DNA of 64,000 bases, taken from assembly GCA_964434165.1 (NCBI GenBank), contig CAYSUS010000037.1, positions 1 to 64,000 of the forward strand, in the 5' to 3' direction. Shown piece after piece: positions 50,791 through 58,948 of this stretch. Both the position numbers and the translations under genes were made by a program. The notes under the pieces are model-generated. The model searched no databases. It worked only from the letters and a program-made list of their open reading frames with translations, and was not told the DNA's origin. How positions within the stretch are numbered: position 1 is the stretch's first letter; each line of letters begins with the position of its first letter. The DNA is from CAYSUS01 sp964434165. Its GTDB lineage: Bacteria; Planctomycetota; Planctomycetia; Pirellulales; Thermoguttaceae.

Positions 50791-51768
50791 TCACTGGAGC
50801 TTGGCGAGCTCCCGCTCGACGATCTTCGGCGGCAGCGGGCCGAACCCGTCCTTCACCACGACCTCCTGACCCTCCTTGGAGAGCACGAACTTCATGAACT
50901 CCAGCACGAGCGGCGGGAGCGGCTCGTTGGGCTTCTTGTTCACGTAGACGTAGAGCGCGCGCCCGAGCGGGTACTTGCCGGTCATGGCGTTCTCGAAGGT
51001 CGGCTCGTACAGGTCCGACTCGTGGTCCTTGGCCAGCGGGATGGCCCGCACGTCGGCCGTCCTGTAGCCGATGCCCGAGTAGCCGATACCGCCCCGGTCC
51101 TTGGCCACGCCGTTGACCACGGCGGCCGACCCGGGCTGCTCCTTGACCGTGTCCTTGTAGTCGCCGCCGTACAGGGCGTTCTTCTTGAAGAAGGCGTAGG
51201 TCCCGCTCACCGCGTTGCGGCCGTAAAGGCTGATGGGGAGGTTCTCCCAGTCCGGGTTGCCGCGGAGCCCGGCCCCGCCCCAAACGGTGATATCCCGGAA
51301 GCCGCTCTTGCGGGTCGAGGAGAAGATGCAATCGACCTGGGGAATCGTCAGCCCCTTCACCGGGTTGTCCTTGTTGACGAACACGGCCACGCAGTCGATG
51401 GCCACGGTGATCTGGGTGGGCTTGTAGCCGAACTTCTTCTCGAACTTGTCGATCTCCTCGTCCTTCATCGGCCGCGACATCGGCCCCAACTGCGAGGTCC
51501 CCTCCATCAGGGCCGGCGGCGCGGTGCTCGAGCCCTCACCGCGGTACGAGCCCGAGACGTTCGGGTAGATCTTCTGGAACTCCTTCAGCCACATGTCCAT
51601 CATGTTGTTCAGCGTGTCCGAGCCCACGCCGACGAGGTTGCCGGAGATGCCCGGCACCTTCTCGTAACTCTTGACCGCCGGATCGACCGTCGGACCCTCG
51701 GCGAGCGCTGCCTGACCCAGCAGGGCCACGGCCAGCGAGTAAGCAGCAATCTTCCACAGCCTCGTCAT
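50791..51768 (-). CDS. pstS: PstS, phosphate-binding protein
   Basis: A 325-residue exported protein with signal peptide (1-23, ending ALA) and a strong GAGGAG before the ATG. It has the PstS pattern: GVGSDTLNNMMDMWLKEF (start of the fold), YRGEGSSTAPPALMEGTSQLGPMSRPM (phosphate-binding loops, with the Ser/Thr and Arg ligands) and GRNAVSGTYAFFKKN. It captures phosphate in the periplasm and delivers it to PstCA. It is the first gene of pstS-pstC-pstA-pstB-phoU and is preceded by repeats resembling Pho boxes at 51884-51921, so phosphate-starvation induction is likely. Confidence 0.96.
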   Translation of the reverse strand: MTRLWKIAAYSLAVALLGQAALAEGPTVDPAVKSYEKVPGISGNLVGVGSDTLNNMMDMWLKEFQKIYPNVSGSYRGEGSSTAPPALMEGTSQLGPMSRPMKDEEIDKFEKKFGYKPTQITVAIDCVAVFVNKDNPVKGLTIPQVDCIFSSTRKSGFRDITVWGGAGLRGNPDWENLPISLYGRNAVSGTYAFFKKNALYGGDYKDTVKEQPGSAAVVNGVAKDRGGIGYSGIGYRTADVRAIPLAKDHESDLYEPTFENAMTGKYPLGRALYVYVNKKPNEPLPPLVLEFMKFVLSKEGQEVVVKDGFGPLPPKIVERELAKLQ

Positions 51769-51883
51769 GCAGAATTCTCCTCAAAGTAGGGCCTAAACGA
51801 AACGAGAGCCGTCAACCGCGGCAACGGCAATACCGTACTTCCGGCAGGTAAAGACCAACCCGCCGAGATTGTAGACCTCCCCG

Positions 51884-51921
51884 GTTAGCAATTCGTGGAC
51901 GCCTTGTTAAGGTTGCATTAG
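51884..51921 (-). promoter_or_regulatory. candidate Pho-box array upstream of pstS
   Basis: Read on the plus strand, gttag (51884), gtgga (51895), gttaa (51906) and attag (51917) begin exactly 11 bp apart. The complement gives CTAAT, TTAAC, a weak third unit and CTAAC. Direct repeats spaced 11 bp are the usual layout of PhoB/PhoP sites. The array overlaps the last codons and the stop codon of phoR and lies 116 bp before pstS. The sequence words differ from the E. coli consensus, so this is a structural rather than sequence match. Confidence 0.55.
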
Positions 51922-53328
51922 CACCTCGGCGTGGACCGGGGCCGGCTGCACCGGTGGCAGACGCAGACAGAACTCGCTTCCCCTCCCCAGGGTGCTATGC
52001 ACTTCGACATTGCCCCGATGAGCCAGGGCGATGTGCTTGACGATCGCCAGCCCCAGCCCCGTGCCGCCCAACTGCCGGCTCCGCGCCTTGTCCACCCGAT
52101 AGAACCGCTCGAACAGCCGCGGAAGGTGCTTCGGATCGATCCCACATCCTTCGTCCCGCACGGAGACCACGACCTCCTCGCCCGAGACCTCGGCCGAGAC
52201 CCAAACGCTGCTCCCCGCGGGGCTGTACTTGATCGCGTTGTCCACCAGGTTGACGACGGCCTGTTCCAGCAGGTGGGAGTTCATCCTCGACGCCAGTTCG
52301 CCGTCGCACTGCACCAGAATCGTCACCCCTTTGTCGTCCGCCTTGAACTGGCACATCTCCACGGCGGCTTGAAGCACGGGGGCGACCCGATGGGACTCCA
52401 GGCGCACCGTCTGTTCCTCGGAGCCCCGCTCGATCCGCGAGAGGACAAGCAGGTCCTCGATGATCGCATCCAGGCGGTTGACCTGCTTGAGCACGATTCG
52501 CAGGAATCGGGCGGCGTTTTCCGTGTCGGTCATCGCCCCGTCCAGCAGCGTTTCCACGAATCCCTTGATCGAGGTGATCGGCGTCTTCAGTTCGTGGGAG
52601 ACGTTGGCCACGAAGTCGCGCCGCAGGGTCTCCAGTCGCCGAAGCCGGGTCGTGTCGCGGAGCACGACCAATACGCCGATCTTCCGCCGCGAGGCGTCGT
52701 AAAGCGTCGAGCCGTGCGCGTGCAGGTCGCGCTCCCCGATTTGGAGGTCCGCCTCGATGGGGGCTGGCGTGGAAATGGCCGAAGAGACGAATCCCAGCAG
52801 GTCCGGCTTGCGGATCGCCTCGTGCAGCAGCCGGCCCTTCACCCGCGCGGCGTCCAGGCCGAGCATCGCCGCGCAAGTGTCGTTGAGGTTGATCACGATC
52901 TCCTCGCAGTCCACGGCCAGCACGCCCTCCTGCATGCTGGAGAGCATGGCCTCCTGCTCGCTCTGCCGGTGCAGAACCGCGTGCAATCGCCGGTCGATTC
53001 GATCGGTCATCCGATGGAACTCCTCCATGAGCGCTCCGATTTCCTCCGTGACCGGCGATCCCCACCGGTCGGGCGGATCGCCGCCCCCGAACTGGCGCAT
53101 GCCCTCCGCAAGATGGCCGACAGCGCGGCGAAGCCGTCTGGCGGTCCAGAACGCCACGCCGATTGCCAGAGCGACGGCGAGCGGCATAAGCACGACCCAT
53201 AGGGCCGACCACCAGGGTGAGCCGGCGGCCGCCGACGCCCGCCCGGACAGAAACCCCGCCCAGAGCGCGGCGAGAGCCACCAGAAGCTGGCAAGCCAGCA
53301 GATGCCGGAACAGGCTCCGCCTGTGCAT
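51907..53328 (-). CDS. phoR: PhoR, phosphate-sensing histidine kinase
   Basis: A 473-residue membrane sensor kinase. Two membrane helices lie near the N-terminus (10-30 and 42-62) with a very short periplasmic loop, as expected of PhoR, which senses the Pst/PhoU complex rather than phosphate. Next is a HAMP-like linker and a PAS domain (about 120-230). The phosphorylated histidine is H245 in FVANVSHELKTPITSIKG. The C-terminal ATPase has N, G1 and G2 boxes (NLVDNAIKYS, VRDEGCGIDP, LGGTGLGLAIVKHIA). It starts 3 nt after phoB stops. It probably phosphorylates PhoB. Confidence 0.95.
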   Translation of the reverse strand: MHRRSLFRHLLACQLLVALAALWAGFLSGRASAAAGSPWWSALWVVLMPLAVALAIGVAFWTARRLRRAVGHLAEGMRQFGGGDPPDRWGSPVTEEIGALMEEFHRMTDRIDRRLHAVLHRQSEQEAMLSSMQEGVLAVDCEEIVINLNDTCAAMLGLDAARVKGRLLHEAIRKPDLLGFVSSAISTPAPIEADLQIGERDLHAHGSTLYDASRRKIGVLVVLRDTTRLRRLETLRRDFVANVSHELKTPITSIKGFVETLLDGAMTDTENAARFLRIVLKQVNRLDAIIEDLLVLSRIERGSEEQTVRLESHRVAPVLQAAVEMCQFKADDKGVTILVQCDGELASRMNSHLLEQAVVNLVDNAIKYSPAGSSVWVSAEVSGEEVVVSVRDEGCGIDPKHLPRLFERFYRVDKARSRQLGGTGLGLAIVKHIALAHRGNVEVHSTLGRGSEFCLRLPPVQPAPVHAEVLMQP

Positions 53329-53331
53329 GGG

Positions 53332-54078
53332 CTAGTCCTTGAAACGGTACCCGACCCCGCGGACCGTCTCGATGTACCTGCCGGCCGGACCCAGTTTGCG
53401 ACGCAGCCCCACGATCTGCACGTCCACGGCGCGGTCGGTGATCGCGTAGTTGTCGCCGTGGACCGCGTCCAAGATCTGCTGACGGGTGAAGACCCAGCCG
53501 GGCTTCCGCGCCAAAAAGCTCAGTACGCGAAACTCCGTCGAAGTCAAATCGATGGCCCGGCCCTCCACCTGGACCTGGTGCCGGCCCGGATGGATGGAGA
53601 GCGAGCCGACCTGGATCAGCCCGCTCACGTCCTCATCCTCGGAGCTCTCCCTGGCCGCGGCCGCGCGCCGAAGCACGGCGCGGACCCGGGCGATGAGGAC
53701 CTTGGGACTGAACGGCTTGGTGATGTAGTCGTCGGCCCCTTGATTCAGACCGCCGATCACGTCCGCCTCTTCGCCCTTGGCCGTGAGCATCACGATGGGG
53801 ACGGACTCGGTCTTGGGATTCGCCTTCAGCCGCCGGCAGACCGTCATCCCGTCCACGCCGGGCAGCATCAGGTCGAGAATCACCAGATCGATGGACTTCG
53901 TGTCCGCCAGGGCGAGCCCCTCCTCGCCCGAGCTGACGCTCGCCACCTGGTAGCCCTCCTTGAGCAGGTTGTAGCTCACAAGCTCCCGGATGTCGTCCTC
54001 GTCCTCAACGATCAGCACGGAGTGCTTGATCATGGGCGAAACGCTGGGAGCCGGGCTCGGAAACGGGGAGAGCGACAT
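53332..54078 (-). CDS. phoB: PhoB, phosphate regulon response regulator
   Basis: A 248-residue OmpR/PhoB-type response regulator. Receiver domain 17-135: acidic pair EDEDD, phosphoacceptor Asp69 in LVILDLMLPGVDG, Thr in VMLTAKGEE and Lys in TKPFSPKVL. The C-terminal winged helix (about 155-245) has VQVEGRAIDLTSTEFRVLSFLARKPGWVFTRQQILDAVHG and the recognition end VDVQIVGLRRKLG. An N-terminal extension of about 15 residues is retained from the ATG at 54078; a second ATG at 54033 would remove it. It activates phosphate-starvation genes. GTTAG repeats 40-70 bp upstream suggest self-regulation. Confidence 0.95.
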   Translation of the reverse strand: MSLSPFPSPAPSVSPMIKHSVLIVEDEDDIRELVSYNLLKEGYQVASVSSGEEGLALADTKSIDLVILDLMLPGVDGMTVCRRLKANPKTESVPIVMLTAKGEEADVIGGLNQGADDYITKPFSPKVLIARVRAVLRRAAAARESSEDEDVSGLIQVGSLSIHPGRHQVQVEGRAIDLTSTEFRVLSFLARKPGWVFTRQQILDAVHGDNYAITDRAVDVQIVGLRRKLGPAGRYIETVRGVGYRFKD

Positions 54079-54768
54079 GGGCAGCCATCCGCGCGGGATA
54101 AGAAACAGACTGCGAAATTAGCAGCCGGCTGTTAGGGAGGAGTTAGTGGCATGCAAGAAGTCTGTCACTGAGGTGGGGGTCGGCCTCGCCCGACTTCCGG
54201 CTGCCCAGCTTCTGGGCGGCTCCGCGCGCGAAAGCCGCAATCGTTGCGCAACCCGCGCAACCGGCGCAACCGGCCTTTGCGTCGAGTGATGGCGCGTGGC
54301 TGCGCTCGGCTCTCGCGGCCGACGCGCCCAAGCGCCGTGCACGATCCGGGGAGGGAAATGGGGCCCAGGACCCTCGCGCGCGTCGCACCCTTCAGGCCGC
54401 TTGGGCAAGAGGGTCGCGACTCCTCTTCAGGAAATCACGCAAGGCGATTCGGCAACGCGCGACGTGGAGAAGCTGCGCTACCCTGTGCCGGCGAGTGTTC
54501 GGATCGGATAAACCGCGATGACGTTTCCGTCCGCGGAAACCCACGCGGTTGTTCCTTCTTTGCCCAGGGGGGTCTGGCAATCGTCGCGCCGGCGGGCCGC
54601 ATGACGTAAAGATGCTAGTTGCGCCGTGACGAACGGCAAGAAGGAAACGAATGCCGCGCGCTGCGTCCCTGGGGGCGGCGGCGCGGACCCATACTGCGCA
54701 GGCGGCGGGCGAGCCCCGGCACCTCCGCCGCGGTCCCCCATCCATCCCACTGTCACGGGAGTATGCAA
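54079..54768. other. intergenic region between phoB and the porin gene
   Basis: There is no supported gene in these 690 bp. It holds the candidate phoB Pho box (54117-54146) and three tandem copies of a 9-bp word, gcgcaacc(c/g), at 54246-54272. The middle part is open in one frame but arginine-rich and without motifs. Confidence 0.6.
54117..54146 (-). promoter_or_regulatory. candidate Pho box upstream of phoB
   Basis: The plus strand has gttag at 54131-54135 and at 54142-54146, exactly 11 bp apart, preceded by attag at 54117-54121. These words match the units in front of pstS (CTAAC/CTAAT on the reverse strand). The repeats lie 39-68 bp before the phoB start codon at 54078. The third unit is 14 bp from the second, so only two are in strict phase. 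Confidence 0.5.
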
Positions 54769-56334
54769 ATGCACGGAGGTACTCGTACGTGGACGGCCCT
54801 TCTGGCCGCCACACTGGTCATCTGTGCTGGATCGGCGATGGCCCAAAGCCTGGAGAATCCCTCCGCGCTCCCGGCCGACGATCCGGCCTACGCGCTCGGC
54901 GAACGATCGGTGCTTCAGGTCTCGACGCCTGCCCGCTTCGCTTCCTCCGACGCCCCGCCGTCCCTCGATCTGAAGGCCGAGCTCGAGAAGCTCAAGGCCG
55001 AGATCCAGAAGATGAAGGACAAGGAGGCCAAGTCCAAGGAAAAGGCCGCGGGCAAGCCGTCGATCAAGGTCGGCGGGCGGATCCAGGCCGACTGGGCCCT
55101 GTTCGGCCAGGGCGACGCCAGCCGCAACGTGTACGGCGACCTCCAGGACGGCTGCGAGTTCCGCCGGGCGAGGATCTTCGTCAGCGGCGACGCCTTCCAC
55201 GTCGTGGATTACAAGATCCAGATGGACTTCGCCGACACCGACACCGGATCGGGCTCGACCGAGGCCATCTACTACCGCGACGGCGGCGGCAACCTCCAGC
55301 GGGTCCTCGACGCCGACGGCAACCCGGTCAGCGCCGTGACCTCCACCAAGACCATTCAGTCCACGGCCTTCAAGGACGTGTACATCGGCCTGAGCGAGCT
55401 GCCGTTCATCGGCCACGCCCGCATCGGCCATTTCAAGGAGCCGTTCGGCCTGGAGCAGCTCACCAGCGCCCGGTTCATCACCTTCATGGAGCGCTCGCTG
55501 AGCGACGAGGGGGCCTTCGTCCCCGCGCGGCGCATGGGCATCATGGCCTACGACACGTACCTCGACGAGCGCGGCACCTGGGCCATCGGCGCCTTCCGCT
55601 CCGAGCAGACCAACGGGGCCGAGCCCCCGTTCCGGCTCGACGACGACGGCGGCACGGCCGTGACCATGCGGGCCACGTTCCTGCCGTGGTACGACGACTC
55701 GATCAAGGACCACCCGGGCCGCGGCCTTCTGCACACGGGCATCGCGTACAGCTACCGCAACATCGACGACGGGACGGCGCGCTTCCGGTCCCGGCCCGAG
55801 GCCCACCTCTCCCCGGCCCGCGTGGTCGATACCGGCTCGATCCACAACGTGCCCGACGAGCAGCTCCTCGGTCTGGAGCTGGCCTCGGTGTACGGGCCGC
55901 TCTCGGTGCAGGCCGAGTACTTCGGCTGCTGGGTGCCGCGCGAGGGGATCGGCGTGGCCTACCTCAACGGCGGCTACGTTTACGCGAGCTTCTTCCTCAC
56001 CGGCGAGAACCGCCACTACAGCCGCTCGAAGGGCGCCTTCGACCGCGTGAAGCCGTTCACCAACTTCTTCCGCGTCCGCACGGGCGACGGGATCCAGAAC
56101 GGCTGGGGCGCGTGGGAAGTGGCCTACCGCTACTCCTACATCGACCTGGTCGATAACGGCGTCGGCGTCAACGGCGGCGTCGCGGACGATCACACGCTGG
56201 GTCTGAACTGGTACCTCAACCCCTACACCCGCGTGATGTGGAACTACGTCCTGTCCAGCAGCACGCCGGAGTACGGCGTGACCCCGGTCACGGACCTGAG
56301 CGTCTTCCAGATGCGAGCGCAAATCGACTTCTAG
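54769..56334 (+). CDS. phosphate-selective porin (OprO/OprP-type)
   Basis: A 521-residue outer-membrane protein. The ATG at 54769 is chosen because GGGAG lies 7 nt before it; an ATG two codons earlier is too close. Signal peptide 1-25 (ALLAATLVICAGSAMAQ). A coiled-coil segment rich in Lys and Glu follows (LDLKAELEKLKAEIQKMKDKEAKSKEK), then a barrel of alternating strands in the phosphate-selective porin O/P style (IKVGGRIQADWALF, RRARIFVSGDAFHVVDYKIQMDF, FKDVYIGLSELPFIGHARIGHFKEPFGLEQL) ending in a terminal strand with final Phe (VFQMRAQIDF). It would let phosphate or polyphosphate anions across the outer membrane. It is divergent from phoB. It may belong to the phosphate regulon, but no Pho box is seen directly before it. 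Confidence 0.86.
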   Translation: MHGGTRTWTALLAATLVICAGSAMAQSLENPSALPADDPAYALGERSVLQVSTPARFASSDAPPSLDLKAELEKLKAEIQKMKDKEAKSKEKAAGKPSIKVGGRIQADWALFGQGDASRNVYGDLQDGCEFRRARIFVSGDAFHVVDYKIQMDFADTDTGSGSTEAIYYRDGGGNLQRVLDADGNPVSAVTSTKTIQSTAFKDVYIGLSELPFIGHARIGHFKEPFGLEQLTSARFITFMERSLSDEGAFVPARRMGIMAYDTYLDERGTWAIGAFRSEQTNGAEPPFRLDDDGGTAVTMRATFLPWYDDSIKDHPGRGLLHTGIAYSYRNIDDGTARFRSRPEAHLSPARVVDTGSIHNVPDEQLLGLELASVYGPLSVQAEYFGCWVPREGIGVAYLNGGYVYASFFLTGENRHYSRSKGAFDRVKPFTNFFRVRTGDGIQNGWGAWEVAYRYSYIDLVDNGVGVNGGVADDHTLGLNWYLNPYTRVMWNYVLSSSTPEYGVTPVTDLSVFQMRAQIDF

Positions 56335-56339
56335 GCGGC

Positions 56340-56366
56340 GGCCCGGCCCCGGGCCGGGCCCCTTTC
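56340..56366 (+). terminator. probable terminator after porin gene
   Basis: A 10-bp perfect stem, GGCCCGGCCC (56340-56349) and GGGCCGGGCC (56351-56360), follows the porin stop by 5 nt and is followed by cctttct. The T-run is weak, so this may be a partial terminator before the Cys-rich gene. Confidence 0.55.
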
Positions 56367-56447
56367 TCACGTCCAGACGAATACGCGATCCAACGATGTT
56401 CATCGCGCGGCGGCCCCGGCCGGCGCGCTCGACAAGGAGGCAAGCGA

Positions 56448-57062
56448 ATGAGGACGTTGACCATGGCTCTGGCCGCGGCGGCCTGCCTGGCCTTGGCCCT
56501 CCCGGCCGAAGCCCAGCAGGCCTGCGGTCCCGCCGATCCGGGCTGCTGCACCAGTGCGGGGAAGTGCTGCCACTGCGGCTCTTGCGCGCCGTGCAAGAAG
56601 GTCTGCCGGATCGTGTGCGAGATGAAGAAGGTCGAGATCACCTGCTGGGACGTCGAATGCGAGGACTTCTGTCCCCTGCTGCCCCGCCTCGGCCGCGATC
56701 CCTGCTCTCCGTCGGCCTCTAGCGACTGCACCCCCGAGCCGTCCTGCTGCGGCTCCTGCGGTCCCTGCACGTCCGGCTGCCCTGAGAGGTGTATCAAGCC
56801 GCCGAAGTGCGGGCTGATGCGCACGAAGAAGAAGCTCGTCAAGCGGACCGTCACCAGGGAGGTGCCGGTTTACAAATGCGTCGTGGAGTGCGTGTGCTGC
56901 GATTGCCGCGGCGGCGAGAAGGGCGGCGTGCCGACCGAGGCCGAGCCCGCCCTTCCGCCCGAGGCTCCCCCGCCCATGAAGGCCGTCTCGAGCGAGACGA
57001 TCCCGCCCGCGCCGATCCCCGCCAGCTCGATCTCGGCACCCCGGCTGCACCGCGGGACCTGA
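56448..57062 (+). CDS. secreted cysteine-rich protein
   Basis: A 204-residue exported protein. GGAGG sits 7 nt before the ATG at 56448 and residues 1-23 form a signal peptide (ALPAEAQQ). The mature part has 27 cysteines, in short clusters such as PGCCTSAGKCCHCGSCAPCKKVC, then EITCWDVECEDFC. A more basic half follows with KKKLVKRTVTREVPVYKCVVECVCCDC, and the proline-rich end has no cysteines. It resembles small Cys-rich envelope proteins described in planctomycetes, where disulphides may build a protein layer. Metal binding is an alternative. It follows the porin with a partial terminator between, and is closed by a strong terminator. Confidence 0.75.
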   Translation: MRTLTMALAAAACLALALPAEAQQACGPADPGCCTSAGKCCHCGSCAPCKKVCRIVCEMKKVEITCWDVECEDFCPLLPRLGRDPCSPSASSDCTPEPSCCGSCGPCTSGCPERCIKPPKCGLMRTKKKLVKRTVTREVPVYKCVVECVCCDCRGGEKGGVPTEAEPALPPEAPPPMKAVSSETIPPAPIPASSISAPRLHRGT

Positions 57063-57142
57063 TCCCCGAAGAGAACTCTCCACTTGGGAATGGTGGGTAG
57101 ATCACCGGGCCGCGCCCCTTGGCAGCACCCCGAGTGATTCAA

Positions 57143-57191
57143 CACGCCCGGCCGGCCGGACGCGCTCCGACGGCCGGGCGTGCTTGCTTTT
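57143..57191 (+). terminator. strong intrinsic terminator after Cys-rich gene
   Basis: A perfect 12-bp stem, CACGCCCGGCCG (57143-57154) and CGGCCGGGCGTG (57171-57182), with a 16-nt loop, is followed by cttgctttt. It lies 81 nt after the Cys-rich stop codon and about 50 nt before the convergent SDR gene. Confidence 0.8.
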
Positions 57192-57240
57192 CACGGCCGG
57201 GCGACGGGGCCGCGGCACCGACCCCGTCCCGCAGCGCCGG

Positions 57241-57939
57241 CTACTCTCCTCCGCCCACCGACATCGGTCGCCCATTATGCTCCGGCCCGAGGCCGAGGAT
57301 CACGGGCACCGCGCGCCGGGCCCACGCCTCGGGGCGCGGAGAGGCCGCGGCCCCCTCGCCGAAGCAGCTCCGCAGCATCTGGGTGTCGATCGTGCCGGGG
57401 TTGAGCGCCACGGCCGACATGCCGCGCGGCAATTCCGCCGCCAATGCCTGCGTGAGTCCCTCGATCGCCCACTTGCTGGCGCAGTACGGAGCCACCCCGG
57501 GCGAGGTCGAGCGCCCCCAGCCCGAGCTGATGTTGACGACCACCCCCTGGCGCCGCTCGACCATCGACGGCAGGAAATGGCGCAGCACGTAAGACACGCC
57601 CTTGACGTTCACGTCGATCAGCGCCGAGAGCTCGTCGGGCGGGACCTCCCAAAGCGGCGCGCTGCGGTTGATCACCGCCGCGTTGTTCACCAGCAGGTCA
57701 ACCTGGGGATCGAGCGCGAGCACCTCCTCCGACCACGCCCGCACGGCCTGGTCCTGCGTCACGTCCACCACGGAGAAGCGGTGCGGCCGTCCGAAGCGCG
57801 CGCCCAGCGCGCGCACCGCGTCCTCCGTGCGCGCACAGCCGGCCACGATGTGCCCGCGGGCGATAAGGGCCTCGACCATGGCGCGGCCCAGACCGCGGCT
57901 CACGCCCGTGATCACGATGCGTCGGGCTTCGTCCGGCAA
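57241..57939 (-). CDS. short-chain dehydrogenase/reductase
   Basis: A 232-residue SDR. It has the cofactor motif TGVSRGLG (11-18), NNAAV (85-89), active-site Ser138/139 in NISSGWG, and Tyr152/Lys156 in YCASK. A start at TTG 57939 has a strong AAGGAGG 6 nt upstream, so a TTG start is credible. The product probably reduces a ketone or aldehyde with NADP(H) in the cytoplasm. A pteridine or sugar substrate cannot be decided. It follows the formyltransferase gene by 24 bp, so it belongs to that unit. Confidence 0.9.
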   Translation of the reverse strand: MPDEARRIVITGVSRGLGRAMVEALIARGHIVAGCARTEDAVRALGARFGRPHRFSVVDVTQDQAVRAWSEEVLALDPQVDLLVNNAAVINRSAPLWEVPPDELSALIDVNVKGVSYVLRHFLPSMVERRQGVVVNISSGWGRSTSPGVAPYCASKWAIEGLTQALAAELPRGMSAVALNPGTIDTQMLRSCFGEGAAASPRPEAWARRAVPVILGLGPEHNGRPMSVGGGE

Positions 57940-57963
57940 GGCAAGCCTCCTTGGTCGTTCGGG

Positions 57964-58884
57964 CTACGCGCGGTGCCTCTGCGGCAGAAGATGGATGAAG
58001 CTCTTCCCCAGGCGGCCCCCGTAGTTGCCCGCCGAGATCCGCACCAGCCCGGGCGCGTCGCGCGCGGCCTCGATGGCCGTCTGCGTCGCGCTCGCGATGC
58101 TCTCCAGGTCGCGCCCGTTGACGACGATCTCCATGATCGAGCCCACGCCGTCGGGGACGCGCGACGCGTCACCCAGCTTCTCGCGCAGCGTGGGGCAGAA
58201 CTCGGCGTAGGTGCTGGCGATCATGCCGGCGTAGCGGCTGCCCGCCTTGGAGCCGCTCTGCACGATGCCGCCGGGAAAGGGCATGACGACGCCGGGCGAT
58301 CGGGCGATCGCGTCCCGGGCCCGCTCCGCCGCGCCGAGGGCCGCGTCCACGTCGCGCCCCAGGAACCAGAGATTGCCGCCCATCAGCCCGTCGGCGTAGC
58401 CGAAGCGGCGGTCGAGCACGAGCTCGCCGCCGAGGATGGGGATCACCCACACCGGCCGGTCGTGGCGAATCGCGCGGAACTGGTGCCCGTCGCCGAACAT
58501 CGCGATCTTGCGGCCCAGCTTGAAGTACGGCTCCTCGCACATCGGACTGAAACAGGCCGCCGTGGGGCAGGTAAGCACGTTCTGGCTGATCCGCACGAGC
58601 AGGGCCCGCTCCAGGGCCTCCACGCGGTCCTTGCGGAACCGCGGTACGTGGAGCTGGACGAGGGCCCCGGGCCGGCCGTCGGGTGTCGATTCGCTCCCGT
58701 CGCCCGCGGGCCCGACGTAGCGGTCCAGGCCCGCCTCGCAGTCGCAGAGGATCGTGCTGGAGGCGTTGCCCGTCGCCGCCGATACGGCGTGGTCGAGCCA
58801 CGCGCGGTCCCGCGCGGTGATCAGCACCTCGGCGTAGATGCTGCGGAAGGCCTCGGCGTAGGTGTCGTCGATCGTGGCGGGCAT
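57964..58884 (-). CDS. ftr/fhcD: formylmethanofuran-tetrahydromethanopterin formyltransferase
   Basis: A 306-residue Ftr/FhcD. Family sequence marks are numerous: DTYAEAFRSIYAEVLITA, RISQNVLTCPTAACF near 105, IAMFGDGHQF, MGGNLWFLGRDV, VMPFPGGIVQSGSKAGSRY, EFCPTLREK and SAGNYGGRLGKSFIHLL at the C-terminus. The enzyme moves a formyl group between methanofuran and tetrahydromethanopterin. In bacteria it works in formaldehyde oxidation, with the FhcABC proteins. The partner genes are not in this window, as usual in planctomycetes, where these genes are scattered. It lies between 5-formyl-THF cyclo-ligase and the SDR in one transcription unit. Confidence 0.95.
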   Translation of the reverse strand: MPATIDDTYAEAFRSIYAEVLITARDRAWLDHAVSAATGNASSTILCDCEAGLDRYVGPAGDGSESTPDGRPGALVQLHVPRFRKDRVEALERALLVRISQNVLTCPTAACFSPMCEEPYFKLGRKIAMFGDGHQFRAIRHDRPVWVIPILGGELVLDRRFGYADGLMGGNLWFLGRDVDAALGAAERARDAIARSPGVVMPFPGGIVQSGSKAGSRYAGMIASTYAEFCPTLREKLGDASRVPDGVGSIMEIVVNGRDLESIASATQTAIEAARDAPGLVRISAGNYGGRLGKSFIHLLPQRHRA

Positions 58885-58904
58885 GCGTCGCAGTCTGGGG
58901 CAGA

Positions 58905-58930
58905 CTTCCGAAGTCTCCAGACTTCGGAAG
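58905..58930. repeat. dispersed small palindrome, copy 3 (perfect)
   Basis: A perfect 12-bp inverted repeat, CTTCCGAAGTCT (58905-58916) and AGACTTCGGAAG (58919-58930), with a 2-nt loop. It lies 18 nt after the stop codon of the 5-formyl-THF cyclo-ligase gene and 20 nt before the Ftr start. Related copies are at 16273 and 61203. It could end or stabilise an mRNA, or be a small mobile repeat. Confidence 0.8.
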
Positions 58931-58948
58931 CCCTTGTAAGGACGTCTC

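Noticed and set aside
54244..54609. 121-codon plus-strand frame in the phoB-porin gap
   Set aside because: Arginine-rich, built partly from the 9-bp repeats, with no ribosome site or family match.
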